64,000 bases of DNA, taken from BMS3ABIN04 sp964553325. GTDB lineage: Bacteria; Bacteroidota; Ignavibacteria; Ignavibacteriales; Melioribacteraceae. The stretch lies in NCBI GenBank assembly GCA_964553325.1, contig CAZKKI010000071.1, positions 1 through 64,000 on the forward strand, in the 5' to 3' direction. Both the position numbers and the translations under genes were made by a program. Below are positions 45,051-54,012 of the stretch, piece by piece. Every line of letters begins with the position of its first letter. The first letter of the stretch is position 1. The notes below the pieces were generated by a model. It saw only the letters and a list, made by a program, of their open reading frames with translations, was not told the origin of the DNA and made no database searches.

Positions 45051-45677
45051 ATGCTAAGAAATGTAATCTATATTTCGTTAAGTATTATTTTGTTTTTTGC
45101 CGGAACACTGATTTACGGAATTATTTTAAATATAAACGAATTAACTCTTGAAGAATCGATGAAGAAAAAGGGGATTGAAAAAATAGACGATCCGTATTTA
45201 ATTGTCGACAGAAAAAATTATTTTGTAGAATTGTATTCCGGTGATATTCAAATTAAAAAATACCGTGCGGCTTTCGGTAAAAACAGAAGCAGTATAAAAA
45301 CATCTCCGCACGATTTTGTTACGCCTGTAGGCGAATTTAAAATATGCGATAAAACGGACAGCACGAAATATTATAAGAAATTGATACTGAACTATCCGAC
45401 GATAAAGGACGCAGCCGAAGGTTTGAAAAAAAATTTGATAACTCAAGCGGAGTTTTATAAAATTAAAACCGCGCAAGAATACGGTGAATGTCCGCCGTTC
45501 GATACACAACTCGGCGGTAATATTAGTATTCACGGTTTGGGTAAGTTTAATATTGTTCTGAAAAATCTACCGTTTGTTTTTAATTGGACTAACGGTTCGA
45601 TTGCAATAAGCAATGAGGGAATGGACGAATTATTTTCCGTTATGCAAATAGGTAATGATGTTAAAATCATTAATTAA
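45051..45677 (+). CDS. L,D-transpeptidase (YkuD) homologue with Ser in place of the catalytic Cys
   Basis: 208 residues. N-terminal membrane anchor (VIYISLSIILFFAGTLIYG), then the YkuD fold: YLIVDRKNYFVELYSGDIQI, TPVGEFKICDK, and the His161 motif SIHGLG. The usual ending of this branch is W-T-x-G-C-I-A-x-x-N-E-x-M-x-E. Here it reads NWTNGSIAISNEGMDE, so the catalytic Cys is Ser183 (TCG codon). With Cys lost it is unlikely to crosslink peptidoglycan in the usual way; it may bind peptidoglycan or act as a partner. The next gene (BamA-like) starts 23 bases before its stop. Confidence 0.85.
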   Translation: MLRNVIYISLSIILFFAGTLIYGIILNINELTLEESMKKKGIEKIDDPYLIVDRKNYFVELYSGDIQIKKYRAAFGKNRSSIKTSPHDFVTPVGEFKICDKTDSTKYYKKLILNYPTIKDAAEGLKKNLITQAEFYKIKTAQEYGECPPFDTQLGGNISIHGLGKFNIVLKNLPFVFNWTNGSIAISNEGMDELFSVMQIGNDVKIIN

Positions 45678-47775
45678 AATATTAAATATTAAACGAAGTT
45701 TGTTCTTTTTCTTGAGTCTCTTCCTTCTCGGCATATCGCAACATTTATTTGCTCAACAGCAATACGAATTGGTGGGTATTGAATTTACAGGCAACCCGGT
45801 TTTCTCTTCGTCCGATTTGGAAACGGTAATTTCTTCACAAGAATCGCCCGGTTGGCTCTCGAAAACAATCAACAGCATTACAACATTCGAAACCAATGCG
45901 TTTTTCTTCGATTCGTTATTGATTCCGAACGATATTGAGGCGATGCGACAGTTTTATATGTCTCACGGATATTTTAAAGCCAAAATTAAATCCGATTACA
46001 TTTTAATCGATAGTGTTTACGAAGCATATTTGACCTATAATATCGATGCCGGTCCCCGTTTCACTATTCGCAACGTTAATATCAAAGGCTTGGATAAGAT
46101 TCCTTCGGAATTTAAGGAAATGATTTTATCCGATATAACACTGGACTCCAATGTTTTTTATTCGGATCAATTAATTGAGGCAAACCGGAATTTCATATTG
46201 AATTTTTTATACGATCACGGTTACATGCTTGCAAAATCAATGCTTCCAGTAGTTGATATAGATACGATGCATAACATAACGGATGTTAAGCTTGAATTTA
46301 CTCCGGGCGGAAGATATAAAATTAGCAAAATAACCGTTGAGCGTACCGGTGACGGTAAAGATTTGGTAGAAGACGATTTGATTTATGAAATAGCGGATTT
46401 AAAACCCGGCAACTATTACAGTTTATACGATTTGAAGAAAGCGCAAATCCGGTTATACAGAACAAATCTTTTTACATCGGCATTGGTAAGCGGCGTCGTA
46501 AGTGATACGGTCGATCATTTCGTGCCTATAAAAATTGCCGCCGATGTAGGATTAATGCACGAATTGTCGCCGGAGTTGGTTTTAATAAACGAGGAAAATA
46601 CATTTAAGTTCGGTTTCGGTTTAAGTTTCATGAAAAAAAACTTTTTAGGCGGTGCAAGGAAATTTACAACACGTATTTCATCCGCTGCACAGAATATTGC
46701 CGATTTCATTTCTAATCCTTCGCTCACGGAAAATAATGTTTACGGGTATGTGGATTTCCGTCTGGGTCTTGAACAACCTTTCATTTTCGGAAAGCCTATT
46801 TACACGAAGTTGGAAAATTATTACACGCTGCAGAAAAAACAGAATCAATATAACACAAGATTGATAGGCGCCCAGCTTAGTTTGAATTTCGAACTACCGA
46901 AATATACTTATCTGACTTCGCTTTCCGGCTATTTGAATATTCAGGCATCGGAGTATGTTTTTCAAACCGATTATATCAGAAACGTTTTTTCTCTGTTTAC
47001 CGATACGTTAATAATTGAACCGCTAACCAGCAAAAGTACCAATGTGTTGCTCGGCATACATCTCGGTGCAAACAAAACGGATAAATATGTATTTCCTACC
47101 CGCGGTTACAGTTTGGCGCTCGATCTGGAAGACGGAAATTCACTTTCGTATCTTGCAAGCAAAATCGGCGGTTACAATATGAGCTCACCTCTTTATTATA
47201 AAGCGTTAATTACAACAACTTTTTATCTTCCCGTTTATAACAGCGATAAAAACGCGTTCGGTTTTAAAATCAAGACAGGGTTTATCCATACCTACCGGGG
47301 CGATAAATTCAGTATCCCGTTAAACGAAAGATTTATAGCGGGCGGCAGTAATTCCGTAAGAGCATGGAAAACAAACGACCTTACTCCGCCACTAACGACA
47401 ATAAATCAATTGCCGGAAAATATTACTAAGGAAGAACTTGAGAGTGTTTTGCTCAAAGGAATTACTCCGGGCGGCTTTTTCTTGTTTGAAGGTTCAATTG
47501 AAACAAGAAACAGAATCTACGGTAATTTCGGAAGTGCTTTGTTTGTCGATATCGGAAATACGTGGAACAGTTACAAAGAATTCAGATTCGACGGTCTGGC
47601 GGTTGCGGTAGGTTTTGGCATTAGATATTATTCGAGTTTTGCACCGATTAGAATCGATCTTGGTGTTAAAGCATACGATCCGTTTGACAGACGTCCATTT
47701 GGCGAAAGAATTAACGATTACAGAGGTTTTTGGAATACTACTTCAATTCAATTGGGAATAGGCGAAGCATTTTAG
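45655..47775 (+). CDS. BamA/TamA-family outer-membrane protein
   Basis: 706 residues. Signal peptide (FFFLSLFLLGISQHLFAQ). About 25-310 are POTRA-like repeats: YELVGIEFTGNPVFSSSDLE, FTIRNVNIKGLDKIPSEFKE, YKISKITVERTGDGKDLVED. From about 320 the Omp85 barrel follows, with FGFGLSFMKKNFLGG, RFIAGGSNSVRAW (the G-G-S-x-S-V-R-G-like loop 6 motif) and a final aromatic-rich end, SIQLGIGEAF. It inserts or exports outer-membrane proteins. Smaller than BamA (about 800); resembles the TamA-like members of Bacteroidetes. Start overlaps the YkuD homologue gene. Confidence 0.9.
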   Translation: MMLKSLIKILNIKRSLFFFLSLFLLGISQHLFAQQQYELVGIEFTGNPVFSSSDLETVISSQESPGWLSKTINSITTFETNAFFFDSLLIPNDIEAMRQFYMSHGYFKAKIKSDYILIDSVYEAYLTYNIDAGPRFTIRNVNIKGLDKIPSEFKEMILSDITLDSNVFYSDQLIEANRNFILNFLYDHGYMLAKSMLPVVDIDTMHNITDVKLEFTPGGRYKISKITVERTGDGKDLVEDDLIYEIADLKPGNYYSLYDLKKAQIRLYRTNLFTSALVSGVVSDTVDHFVPIKIAADVGLMHELSPELVLINEENTFKFGFGLSFMKKNFLGGARKFTTRISSAAQNIADFISNPSLTENNVYGYVDFRLGLEQPFIFGKPIYTKLENYYTLQKKQNQYNTRLIGAQLSLNFELPKYTYLTSLSGYLNIQASEYVFQTDYIRNVFSLFTDTLIIEPLTSKSTNVLLGIHLGANKTDKYVFPTRGYSLALDLEDGNSLSYLASKIGGYNMSSPLYYKALITTTFYLPVYNSDKNAFGFKIKTGFIHTYRGDKFSIPLNERFIAGGSNSVRAWKTNDLTPPLTTINQLPENITKEELESVLLKGITPGGFFLFEGSIETRNRIYGNFGSALFVDIGNTWNSYKEFRFDGLAVAVGFGIRYYSSFAPIRIDLGVKAYDPFDRRPFGERINDYRGFWNTTSIQLGIGEAF

Positions 47776-47831
47776 TAAAATTGTTATAAATTTAAAAATC
47801 GGAATTTCCCACACCGAATCGCGGGGTTTTT

Positions 47832-50234
47832 ATGTTTCGCATTATTACCGAAGGTTTGTCATTCAAAGAACACGTTTTGCTGAAAAACGGACAGGGAATT
47901 TTATTGAAGCCTGCAACCCCCGAAGATTTCCGGCTTATTAAATCATTTATGAAGCGTGTTTCCCGCGAAAGTTTGCACATGCGGTTTATGGCGGCTGTTT
48001 CCGAAGTTTCCGATAAATTGATTAACGATTTGTGTAACGGCGATTTTAAAAATTCCGGTTGCCTTTTGGCAATAACCGGTGAAGGCGAGAATGCCAAAGT
48101 TATTGGTGTGGGGAATTATACGGCAACGGGTAACGGGCGTTCGGCGGAAGTTGCTTTTCTTATAGAAGACGAATATCAAGGAAAAGGTATTAGTACGTTA
48201 CTTCTCGAAAGGCTCGCCGGGTTGGCGGCGGCAAACGGAATAATTGAATTGGAAGCCGAAGTTCTACCGGATAATCAACCGATGATCAATGTGTTCAAGA
48301 GTTCGGGTTTTACCGTTCATCAAGTATGGAATTCTGATACCATTCACATCGAATTACCCGTGGGTAGCGCCGTTGCTTTATGGAAAAAAGCGGAACTAAG
48401 AGAACGGATTGCGGTTGCAAATTCTCTATCGCCGATTCTTAATCCCAAAACCGTTGCGGTAATCGGTGCTTCACGCGATCCGGATTCAATCGGAAATATT
48501 ATTTTCAGAAATATTTTAAATTGCGGTTTCACCGGCACAATATATCCGGTGAATCCCGAGGCGGTTTCGATTAATGGAGTAAAAGCATATTCCACAATTT
48601 CCGAACTTCCGGAAAAAATCGATTTGGCGGTTGTATCCCTTCCGGCGGAAAAAGTTTACGATGCTGTTGAAGAAGCAATTGAAGCCGGTACAAAAGGTTT
48701 TGTAATCGTTTCGGCCGGATTTGCGGAAATAGGTGAAGAAGGTAAAATCCGGCAGCAAAAATTAGTCGATTTAATCCAAGCCAACGGCGTAAGGTTAATA
48801 GGACCGAGTTGTCTCGGAGTTATGAACACCAATCCGCAAATATTATTGAATGCAAGTCTTGCACCACTGATGGCAAATCGCGGACCGGCGGGATTTTTCT
48901 CGCATTCCGCTGCATTGGGTTTGGTAATTTTGGAATACGCAACCGAGCACGGATTGGGCTTTACGTATTTTGTTTCTGCAGGAAATAGAGCGGATGTAAC
49001 CGGAAACGATTTGTTGCAATTTTGGGAAGAAGACCCGGATACTGAAATGGCGATAATGTATCTCGAAACGTTTAAGAACCCGCGCCGGTTCGTGCGAATT
49101 GCAAGAAGAATGTCGTATAAAAAACCGATTCTTTGTGTAAAGAGCGGAAGAAGCAGGGAAGGAAAAAAAGCAACCGAACAAAGAAGCGGAATACCGGGTG
49201 GAGGAAAAATTGAAATTGAAGCGTTGTTTCAACAGACGGGGATAATTCTGGCGGAAACATTGGAAGATCTTTTCGATGTTGCACTCGTTCTTGCACACCA
49301 ACCTTTACCGGAAGGAAATAAAGTAAGCATCATTGCAAATTCAGCAGGCATGGCAACAATATTTGCAGATTCTTGCGAAGCGAACGGATTGGAAATTGCG
49401 GGTCCAGGACTTATAAACCTCGGTGCTTTTACGTCCCCGAAAAATTATCGTGATTCGGTAAAAGAAGCGCTGGTGAACGAAAATGTAGATGCATTATTAA
49501 TCGGTTATGCTTGCGTGGGAAATTGTACGACCCAACCTTTTGCCGAAGCCATACGATTGGGTGTTAAGGAAGCGGAAGAGGTAACCGGAATGCGTAAACC
49601 GGTGCTTCTTTGCTTGATGGGCGAAGTTGGTTCGGTATCGTTAATTGAAGAGGACGGTGAACAGAGAATGTTTCCGGCTTTCAGATTTCCCGAAGCGGCT
49701 CCGAAAGCTTTGGGTAAAATAGTTAAGTACGTGGAATTTAAAAACAATCCGCACGGAGAAATTGTTTGGTATGAAGATGTTAACGCCGAAGAAAGCAGAA
49801 AAATAGTTCAGAAATTAATTCGAAACGCAGATGGCGGTGAAGATGTTTTTGCCGTTGAAAAATCGGACGCTTTGCAAATACTGAAATATTTCGGGATTGA
49901 ATTCCAACGTACGGAACCGGGAAAAGATAAAGCTTTGGAAATAATTGTTAGAACCGATCCGTTATTCGGACCTTTAATCGAATGCAAGAAAAATTCGAAT
50001 TCAGTTTTAAGAATTACGCCTTTAACCGACAGAGATATTGAGCAAATATTAAATAATTTAAAAATTGACAATAATTATATCAAAGTAATCCTCGGAAAAA
50101 TTTCACAGCTAATCGAAGAAATACCTTGGTTATGGTGTTTAAGATTGAAATTAGAAGCGGAAGATGAACTTTTGAGCTTGCAAGAAATTTCAATGAAATT
50201 AAAATCATCAGGAATTAAAAGACCTTCGTATTAA
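47832..50234 (+). CDS. GNAT acetyltransferase fused to NDP-forming acyl-CoA synthetase domains (type II Pat-like)
   Basis: 800 residues. GNAT at about 20-175 with the acetyl-CoA loop DEYQGKGISTLL. CoA-binding domain at about 200-310 (VIGASRDPDSIGN). Succinyl-CoA-ligase-like part at about 330-600 (GFFSHSAALGLVILEYA). A shortened ATP-grasp-like tail at about 655-800. Active NDP-forming acyl-CoA synthetases have SHTG here; this protein has QRSG, so the phosphorylated His is replaced by Arg451. That is the situation reported for Pat, where the synthetase part only senses acetyl-CoA. It probably acetylates lysines of metabolic enzymes. Start of the acu-like operon; next gene begins 13 bases later. 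Confidence 0.85.
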   Translation: MFRIITEGLSFKEHVLLKNGQGILLKPATPEDFRLIKSFMKRVSRESLHMRFMAAVSEVSDKLINDLCNGDFKNSGCLLAITGEGENAKVIGVGNYTATGNGRSAEVAFLIEDEYQGKGISTLLLERLAGLAAANGIIELEAEVLPDNQPMINVFKSSGFTVHQVWNSDTIHIELPVGSAVALWKKAELRERIAVANSLSPILNPKTVAVIGASRDPDSIGNIIFRNILNCGFTGTIYPVNPEAVSINGVKAYSTISELPEKIDLAVVSLPAEKVYDAVEEAIEAGTKGFVIVSAGFAEIGEEGKIRQQKLVDLIQANGVRLIGPSCLGVMNTNPQILLNASLAPLMANRGPAGFFSHSAALGLVILEYATEHGLGFTYFVSAGNRADVTGNDLLQFWEEDPDTEMAIMYLETFKNPRRFVRIARRMSYKKPILCVKSGRSREGKKATEQRSGIPGGGKIEIEALFQQTGIILAETLEDLFDVALVLAHQPLPEGNKVSIIANSAGMATIFADSCEANGLEIAGPGLINLGAFTSPKNYRDSVKEALVNENVDALLIGYACVGNCTTQPFAEAIRLGVKEAEEVTGMRKPVLLCLMGEVGSVSLIEEDGEQRMFPAFRFPEAAPKALGKIVKYVEFKNNPHGEIVWYEDVNAEESRKIVQKLIRNADGGEDVFAVEKSDALQILKYFGIEFQRTEPGKDKALEIIVRTDPLFGPLIECKKNSNSVLRITPLTDRDIEQILNNLKIDNNYIKVILGKISQLIEEIPWLWCLRLKLEAEDELLSLQEISMKLKSSGIKRPSY

Positions 50235-50247
50235 TTGAGAGGAGAAA

Positions 50248-50877
50248 ATGTTAATTAACGAGATTATGCATCGTGAACCGGTTACAATATCGCCTGAAAC
50301 GAAATTGTTTAGGGCATACGAAATAATGCACGAGAAAAATATTAGACATCTGCCGGTTTTGGAAAACGGGAAATTGGTTGGAATAATAACCGACAGAGAT
50401 TTGCGTTCGGCTACAAGTAAATTAGCCGAAATACCGTTTCAACCCGGAGACGAGGTTTCGGAAATTATGATTAAGGAAGTACAAACAGTTCATCCTTTGG
50501 ACCCTGTCGATGTAGCCGCAAAAATTATGCGGGAAAACAAGATCGGTTGTTTGCCGGTAATGGAAAACAACGAACTTATAGGAATCGTAACGGTAACCGA
50601 TATGTTGGATGCATTGTTAATGCTTACAGGCGTTCACAGGCCCTCTGGTAGATTGGAAATTAGTTTGTCGGATAAACCCGGAGAATTGGCAAAGCTGGCA
50701 CATTATCTTGCAGAAAAGAGAGTTAATATTCACTCTATTTTAACTTATCCGGCTGTCAACGGAAAAATCAGAATCGTATTGAGAATCAGTACAATCGATA
50801 TTCGTGGTATTGCGCAAGGTCTTTGCAATGCCGGTTTTGAAATTGTCTGGCCACCCCAAATGTCATGTGCGGATTAG
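50248..50877 (+). CDS. acuB: CBS-ACT protein, AcuB-like
   Basis: 209 residues. Two CBS motifs: IMHREPVTISPETKLFRAYE with HLPVLENGKLVGIITDRDLR, and VHPLDPVDVAAKIMRENKIG with CLPVMENNELIGIVTVTDML. Then an ACT domain from about residue 135 (ISLSDKPGELAKLAHYLAEK). CBS pairs bind adenine nucleotides such as AMP or ATP, ACT domains bind small metabolites. In Bacillus acuB lies between acetyltransferase acuA and deacetylase acuC, as here, and its job is unclear. Ribosome binding site GAGAGGAG. It overlaps acuC by 13 bases. Confidence 0.88.
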   Translation: MLINEIMHREPVTISPETKLFRAYEIMHEKNIRHLPVLENGKLVGIITDRDLRSATSKLAEIPFQPGDEVSEIMIKEVQTVHPLDPVDVAAKIMRENKIGCLPVMENNELIGIVTVTDMLDALLMLTGVHRPSGRLEISLSDKPGELAKLAHYLAEKRVNIHSILTYPAVNGKIRIVLRISTIDIRGIAQGLCNAGFEIVWPPQMSCAD

Positions 50878-51998
50878 TTTATCACCCGAAATATTTGGAA
50901 TATGATTTGGGCGATCAACATCCGTTTAGTCCGCTCCGGATTAAAATGGTTACGGAATTGCTAGAAGAATTAGGGCATGAGCTGAATTACGAATTGCCCG
51001 GATTAATTGCGCCGGAAAAACTACGGACAATTCACGATACCGAATATATCGAAGTTGTCGAACTTGCCGGAAAAGGTGTGGAAGATTCGAGGTTCGAAAA
51101 GTTCGGGCTGGGAACCGCCGATAATCCGGTTAAAACCGGAATGAGCGAAGCGGCGCGTTATATTTGTGCGGGAACTTTACACGGGGCAAAATTATTGCTA
51201 AAGGGAAAATATAAAAAAGTGCTTCAACTTGGCGGAGGATTTCATCACGCACATAGAAATTTAGCATCCGGCTTTTGTTTGTATAACGATCTTGCTTTGG
51301 CTATAACGGAAATGATAAACAACGGGTGGCATGTTGTTTATCTGGATATAGACGTTCACCACGGCGACGGTGTACAAAAGATGTTTTACGAAGACGATAG
51401 GGTAATGACGATTTCACTGCATGAATCTGGTGAATATCTTTTCCCGGGTACGGGATGGATTTATGAAGCGGGCAGGGGAATGGGAAAATCTCTTAAACTG
51501 AATTTACCCCTCGAGCCTTTTACCGAAGGAGATTCTTATACAAAAATTATCGATGAACTTTTGGAATCGGCGTTATCTTATTTTCGACCCGACGCGCTGG
51601 TTGTTCAAGCCGGAGCGGATGCACATTTCTCGGATCCGTTAGCGGATTTAATGCTTACGACTTATGATTACGAGCGCATTTTTAAGACGATTGTCGAAAA
51701 ATCGGAAATTTATGCCGGAGGTAAAATTTTATTTACGTTAGGCGGTGGCTATTCTTTCGAAGCGACTGCAAGAATTTGGTCGCTTCTGTACCTTGTGTTA
51801 ACCGATTCGCATATTCCGGAGAAACTTCCCGAAGGTTGGTTGAAAAAATGGGAGGAAAGATTGGGCGTGAAAATTAACAAAACTTTTCACGATGCCAATC
51901 CTTCCTATAAAGCGATTCCAAGAAAAAATGAAATCGAAAATCACAATAAAGATATGCTCAGGCGGTTACTTGATATTGTAACACCCGATTGGTTATAA
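50865..51998 (+). CDS. acuC: AcuC-type histone-deacetylase-like protein deacetylase
   Basis: Removes acetyl groups from lysines with zinc. 377 residues. HDAC motifs: GGGFHHAHRN with His127 and His128, YLDIDVHHGDGV with zinc ligands Asp163 and His165, VVQAGADAHFSDP with Asp252, LGGGYS with Tyr296. All key residues are present, so it should be active. In Bacillus, AcuC deacetylates acetyl-CoA synthetase and so turns it on; here it would counteract the Pat-like enzyme encoded two genes upstream. Its stop abuts the converging hydrolase gene. Confidence 0.92.
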   Translation: MCGLVYHPKYLEYDLGDQHPFSPLRIKMVTELLEELGHELNYELPGLIAPEKLRTIHDTEYIEVVELAGKGVEDSRFEKFGLGTADNPVKTGMSEAARYICAGTLHGAKLLLKGKYKKVLQLGGGFHHAHRNLASGFCLYNDLALAITEMINNGWHVVYLDIDVHHGDGVQKMFYEDDRVMTISLHESGEYLFPGTGWIYEAGRGMGKSLKLNLPLEPFTEGDSYTKIIDELLESALSYFRPDALVVQAGADAHFSDPLADLMLTTYDYERIFKTIVEKSEIYAGGKILFTLGGGYSFEATARIWSLLYLVLTDSHIPEKLPEGWLKKWEERLGVKINKTFHDANPSYKAIPRKNEIENHNKDMLRRLLDIVTPDWL

Positions 51999-53045
51999 TT
52001 ATTCGGTTTTATCGAATCTGCCGTAATGAACATCCTTAATAAATTTGATTACGCCGTTCATAAAAAATTCCTGGTCGTCCCACATTGCCATGTGGCTTCC
52101 GTTCGGGCAATATAAATATCTTCCGTTTTGTACAAGCTCGGCAATCTCTTTCATGTCTTCAGGATTCATGGTATCGTACTTGGCGCCTACGGATAACGTG
52201 GGAACTTTAATCTGCGGTAACCGGTCGGTTATCGTCCAACCTTTTAAATTTCCGCCGGGTACAAATTCACTCGGACCTTGCATAAACTCATAAACATGGG
52301 CGTTCATGTGTTTGAAACTTCGCATTACCGGTTCGGGCCATTCGTCCACGGGCATTCTTAAAATATGGCGTGTGTAATATTCTTTGAATACCAAATCCTG
52401 GTAAACGGGATTGTGAAAATCTTTCCGCTCTTCGTAATACGATAAAGTATCGAGCAACGTAGGTCTTAATTGATTTCTTAGTTTCGTATTATAAACAACA
52501 TACTTATCGAAACTGGAAGTCATATTGCAAATAATCAATCCTTTCAAATTTTCTTGATACTTAACAGCATATTCCATTGCGAGAAGTCCGCCCCATGAAT
52601 TACCGAGCAGAAAGAAGTTATCTTTGTTCAGTCCCAACGCTTTTCGTACTTGCTCAACTTCTTCCACAAATCTGTCCAACACCCATAAACTGTCGTTATC
52701 CGGTTGATCGGAATAATAAGAGCCCAATTGATCGTATTCGTAAAATTCAATATTTGCCTGCGGGAAAAAGCTTTCGAAGCATTCCATATACTCGTGTGTA
52801 AAAGCCGGACCGCCATGAAGGAGAAGGACTTTCATCGGACTGTTGCCGAACCTTTTCGTCCATACTTTATATCCTTCTTTTAATTGTATCATCTGTATTC
52901 CCGCCGCTTGATATTCTCCCGGAGTTTTGAAATATAAATATTCACAAGTTTCGGAGGACTTCTCTTGTGCGGTAAAAGTAATCGGGAAAATCAATAAAAA
53001 AAATAAAACGGTATTTATTAAGTTTTTCATTTTAGATTGATTCAT
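51999..53045 (-). CDS. Secreted proline-iminopeptidase-like alpha/beta hydrolase
   Basis: 348 residues. Signal peptide near residues 6-26 (LINTVLFFLLIFPITFTAQ). The prolyl aminopeptidase (S33) pattern is clear: VLLLHGGPAFTHEYME, EFYEYDQLGSYYSDQP, FFLLGNSWGGLLAMEYAVK with the nucleophile Ser in GNSWGG, and NGSHMAMWDDQEFF with the catalytic His. It probably removes N-terminal Pro or another residue from peptides in the periplasm. Faces acuC at the 3' end and is divergent from the sigma-like gene. Confidence 0.87.
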   Translation of the reverse strand: MNQSKMKNLINTVLFFLLIFPITFTAQEKSSETCEYLYFKTPGEYQAAGIQMIQLKEGYKVWTKRFGNSPMKVLLLHGGPAFTHEYMECFESFFPQANIEFYEYDQLGSYYSDQPDNDSLWVLDRFVEEVEQVRKALGLNKDNFFLLGNSWGGLLAMEYAVKYQENLKGLIICNMTSSFDKYVVYNTKLRNQLRPTLLDTLSYYEERKDFHNPVYQDLVFKEYYTRHILRMPVDEWPEPVMRSFKHMNAHVYEFMQGPSEFVPGGNLKGWTITDRLPQIKVPTLSVGAKYDTMNPEDMKEIAELVQNGRYLYCPNGSHMAMWDDQEFFMNGVIKFIKDVHYGRFDKTE

Positions 53046-53060
53046 GGCGCTGCCTCTTAA

Positions 53061-53078
53061 TTAGTTCGTACGAATTAA
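53061..53078. promoter_or_regulatory. Palindrome TTA-n-TTCGTACGAA-n-TAA
   Basis: An 18-base palindrome with one mismatched pair in the divergent region between the hydrolase and the sigma-like gene. The core TTCGTACGAA is the same as at 44962. Confidence 0.35.
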
Positions 53079-53168
53079 AATTTGGAAGTAAAAATGTTTT
53101 GGGAACAAATTAGCAATTTCAGATTATAAATGCACGGACGAAATCGGATGAAATAAAGTGAGGTGAAA

Positions 53169-53894
53169 ATGAGTGAAATGAACAATGAGATTGCCGAACT
53201 GACCGAATATAAAAGCGCAAACAACATTAAAGAATTCGGGAAGGTTCTTTCGAAATTTATTCCTGCGCTTAGAAAGTATATTCGAACAAAATTAAAAATT
53301 GCTGAAACTAAGAAAAAAATACCCAAAGGAATGTACACTCCGGATGACATTTTGGATGAAATTTATCTGAAGGTTTTTAATGAGTTCGGAGAACAAGACA
53401 AAGACCCCGGAGCACTAAAATTAAAACTTTTTATGCTTACGAACGAATTACTTAGCGAGAAGATTAAAAGCGAAAATTGGAGAGCCCGCAAAATTGATAT
53501 CGACGAGATTATTAAAAGTGAATTGGAAACACTTGAAGAAAAATTTACCGTTGATGCCGACGGTGATTTTGTAATGATGGAAGAATTGGACGATATTTCT
53601 TATAAGCAGGAAGAGTTCAAACCGAACTTAATAATTCTGGAAAAATCCCAAGAAGAAGATTTAATTAAATCCCTCGATTTGGCGGAAAAAGGTATTTCCG
53701 AAGATTTGGAAAAACGAAAAGCTCTCGGTCAACTTTATGCGGAGTTAAGCGATTTGAGTCAATCTATTTTAGACCTGTACGCATTTGGCAATCTTACCGT
53801 TGAAGAAATTGCCGAAGTACAAAACATGAAAGTTGAAGATGTTAAAAAATTTATAACAAAAATAAAACTTCGTTTCCAAACCTACATTTCGTAA
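53169..53894 (+). CDS. Sigma-factor-like protein with an atypical acidic linker
   Basis: 241 residues. An N-terminal part with YTPDDILDEIYLKVFNEF resembles sigma region 2. Residues about 185-241 (LSDLSQSILDLYAFGNLTVE then EIAEVQNMKVEDVKKFITK) form a region-4-like helix-turn-helix. Between them is a long acidic linker (VDADGDFVMMEELDDIS) with no obvious region 3. The ATG at 53169 follows GAGGTGAAA; an earlier GTG at 53163 is less likely. No anti-sigma gene is adjacent. It is either a divergent ECF sigma factor or a protein that evolved from one. A terminator follows. Confidence 0.6.
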   Translation: MSEMNNEIAELTEYKSANNIKEFGKVLSKFIPALRKYIRTKLKIAETKKKIPKGMYTPDDILDEIYLKVFNEFGEQDKDPGALKLKLFMLTNELLSEKIKSENWRARKIDIDEIIKSELETLEEKFTVDADGDFVMMEELDDISYKQEEFKPNLIILEKSQEEDLIKSLDLAEKGISEDLEKRKALGQLYAELSDLSQSILDLYAFGNLTVEEIAEVQNMKVEDVKKFITKIKLRFQTYIS

Positions 53895-53912
53895 TTCGCT
53901 CACCAAATTTTA

Positions 53913-53939
53913 CGGGGGAATTTAATTTCCCCCGCTTTT
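53913..53939 (+). terminator. Terminator after the sigma-like gene
   Basis: CGGGGGAA pairs with TTCCCCCG around a short AT loop, followed by CTTTTG. Confidence 0.85.
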
Positions 53940-54012
53940 GTTATAAAAGGATATTTTGTATTTTTTCCATTCAATTAAATAATACACTTTCATTAACATT
54001 TTATATAGATTT

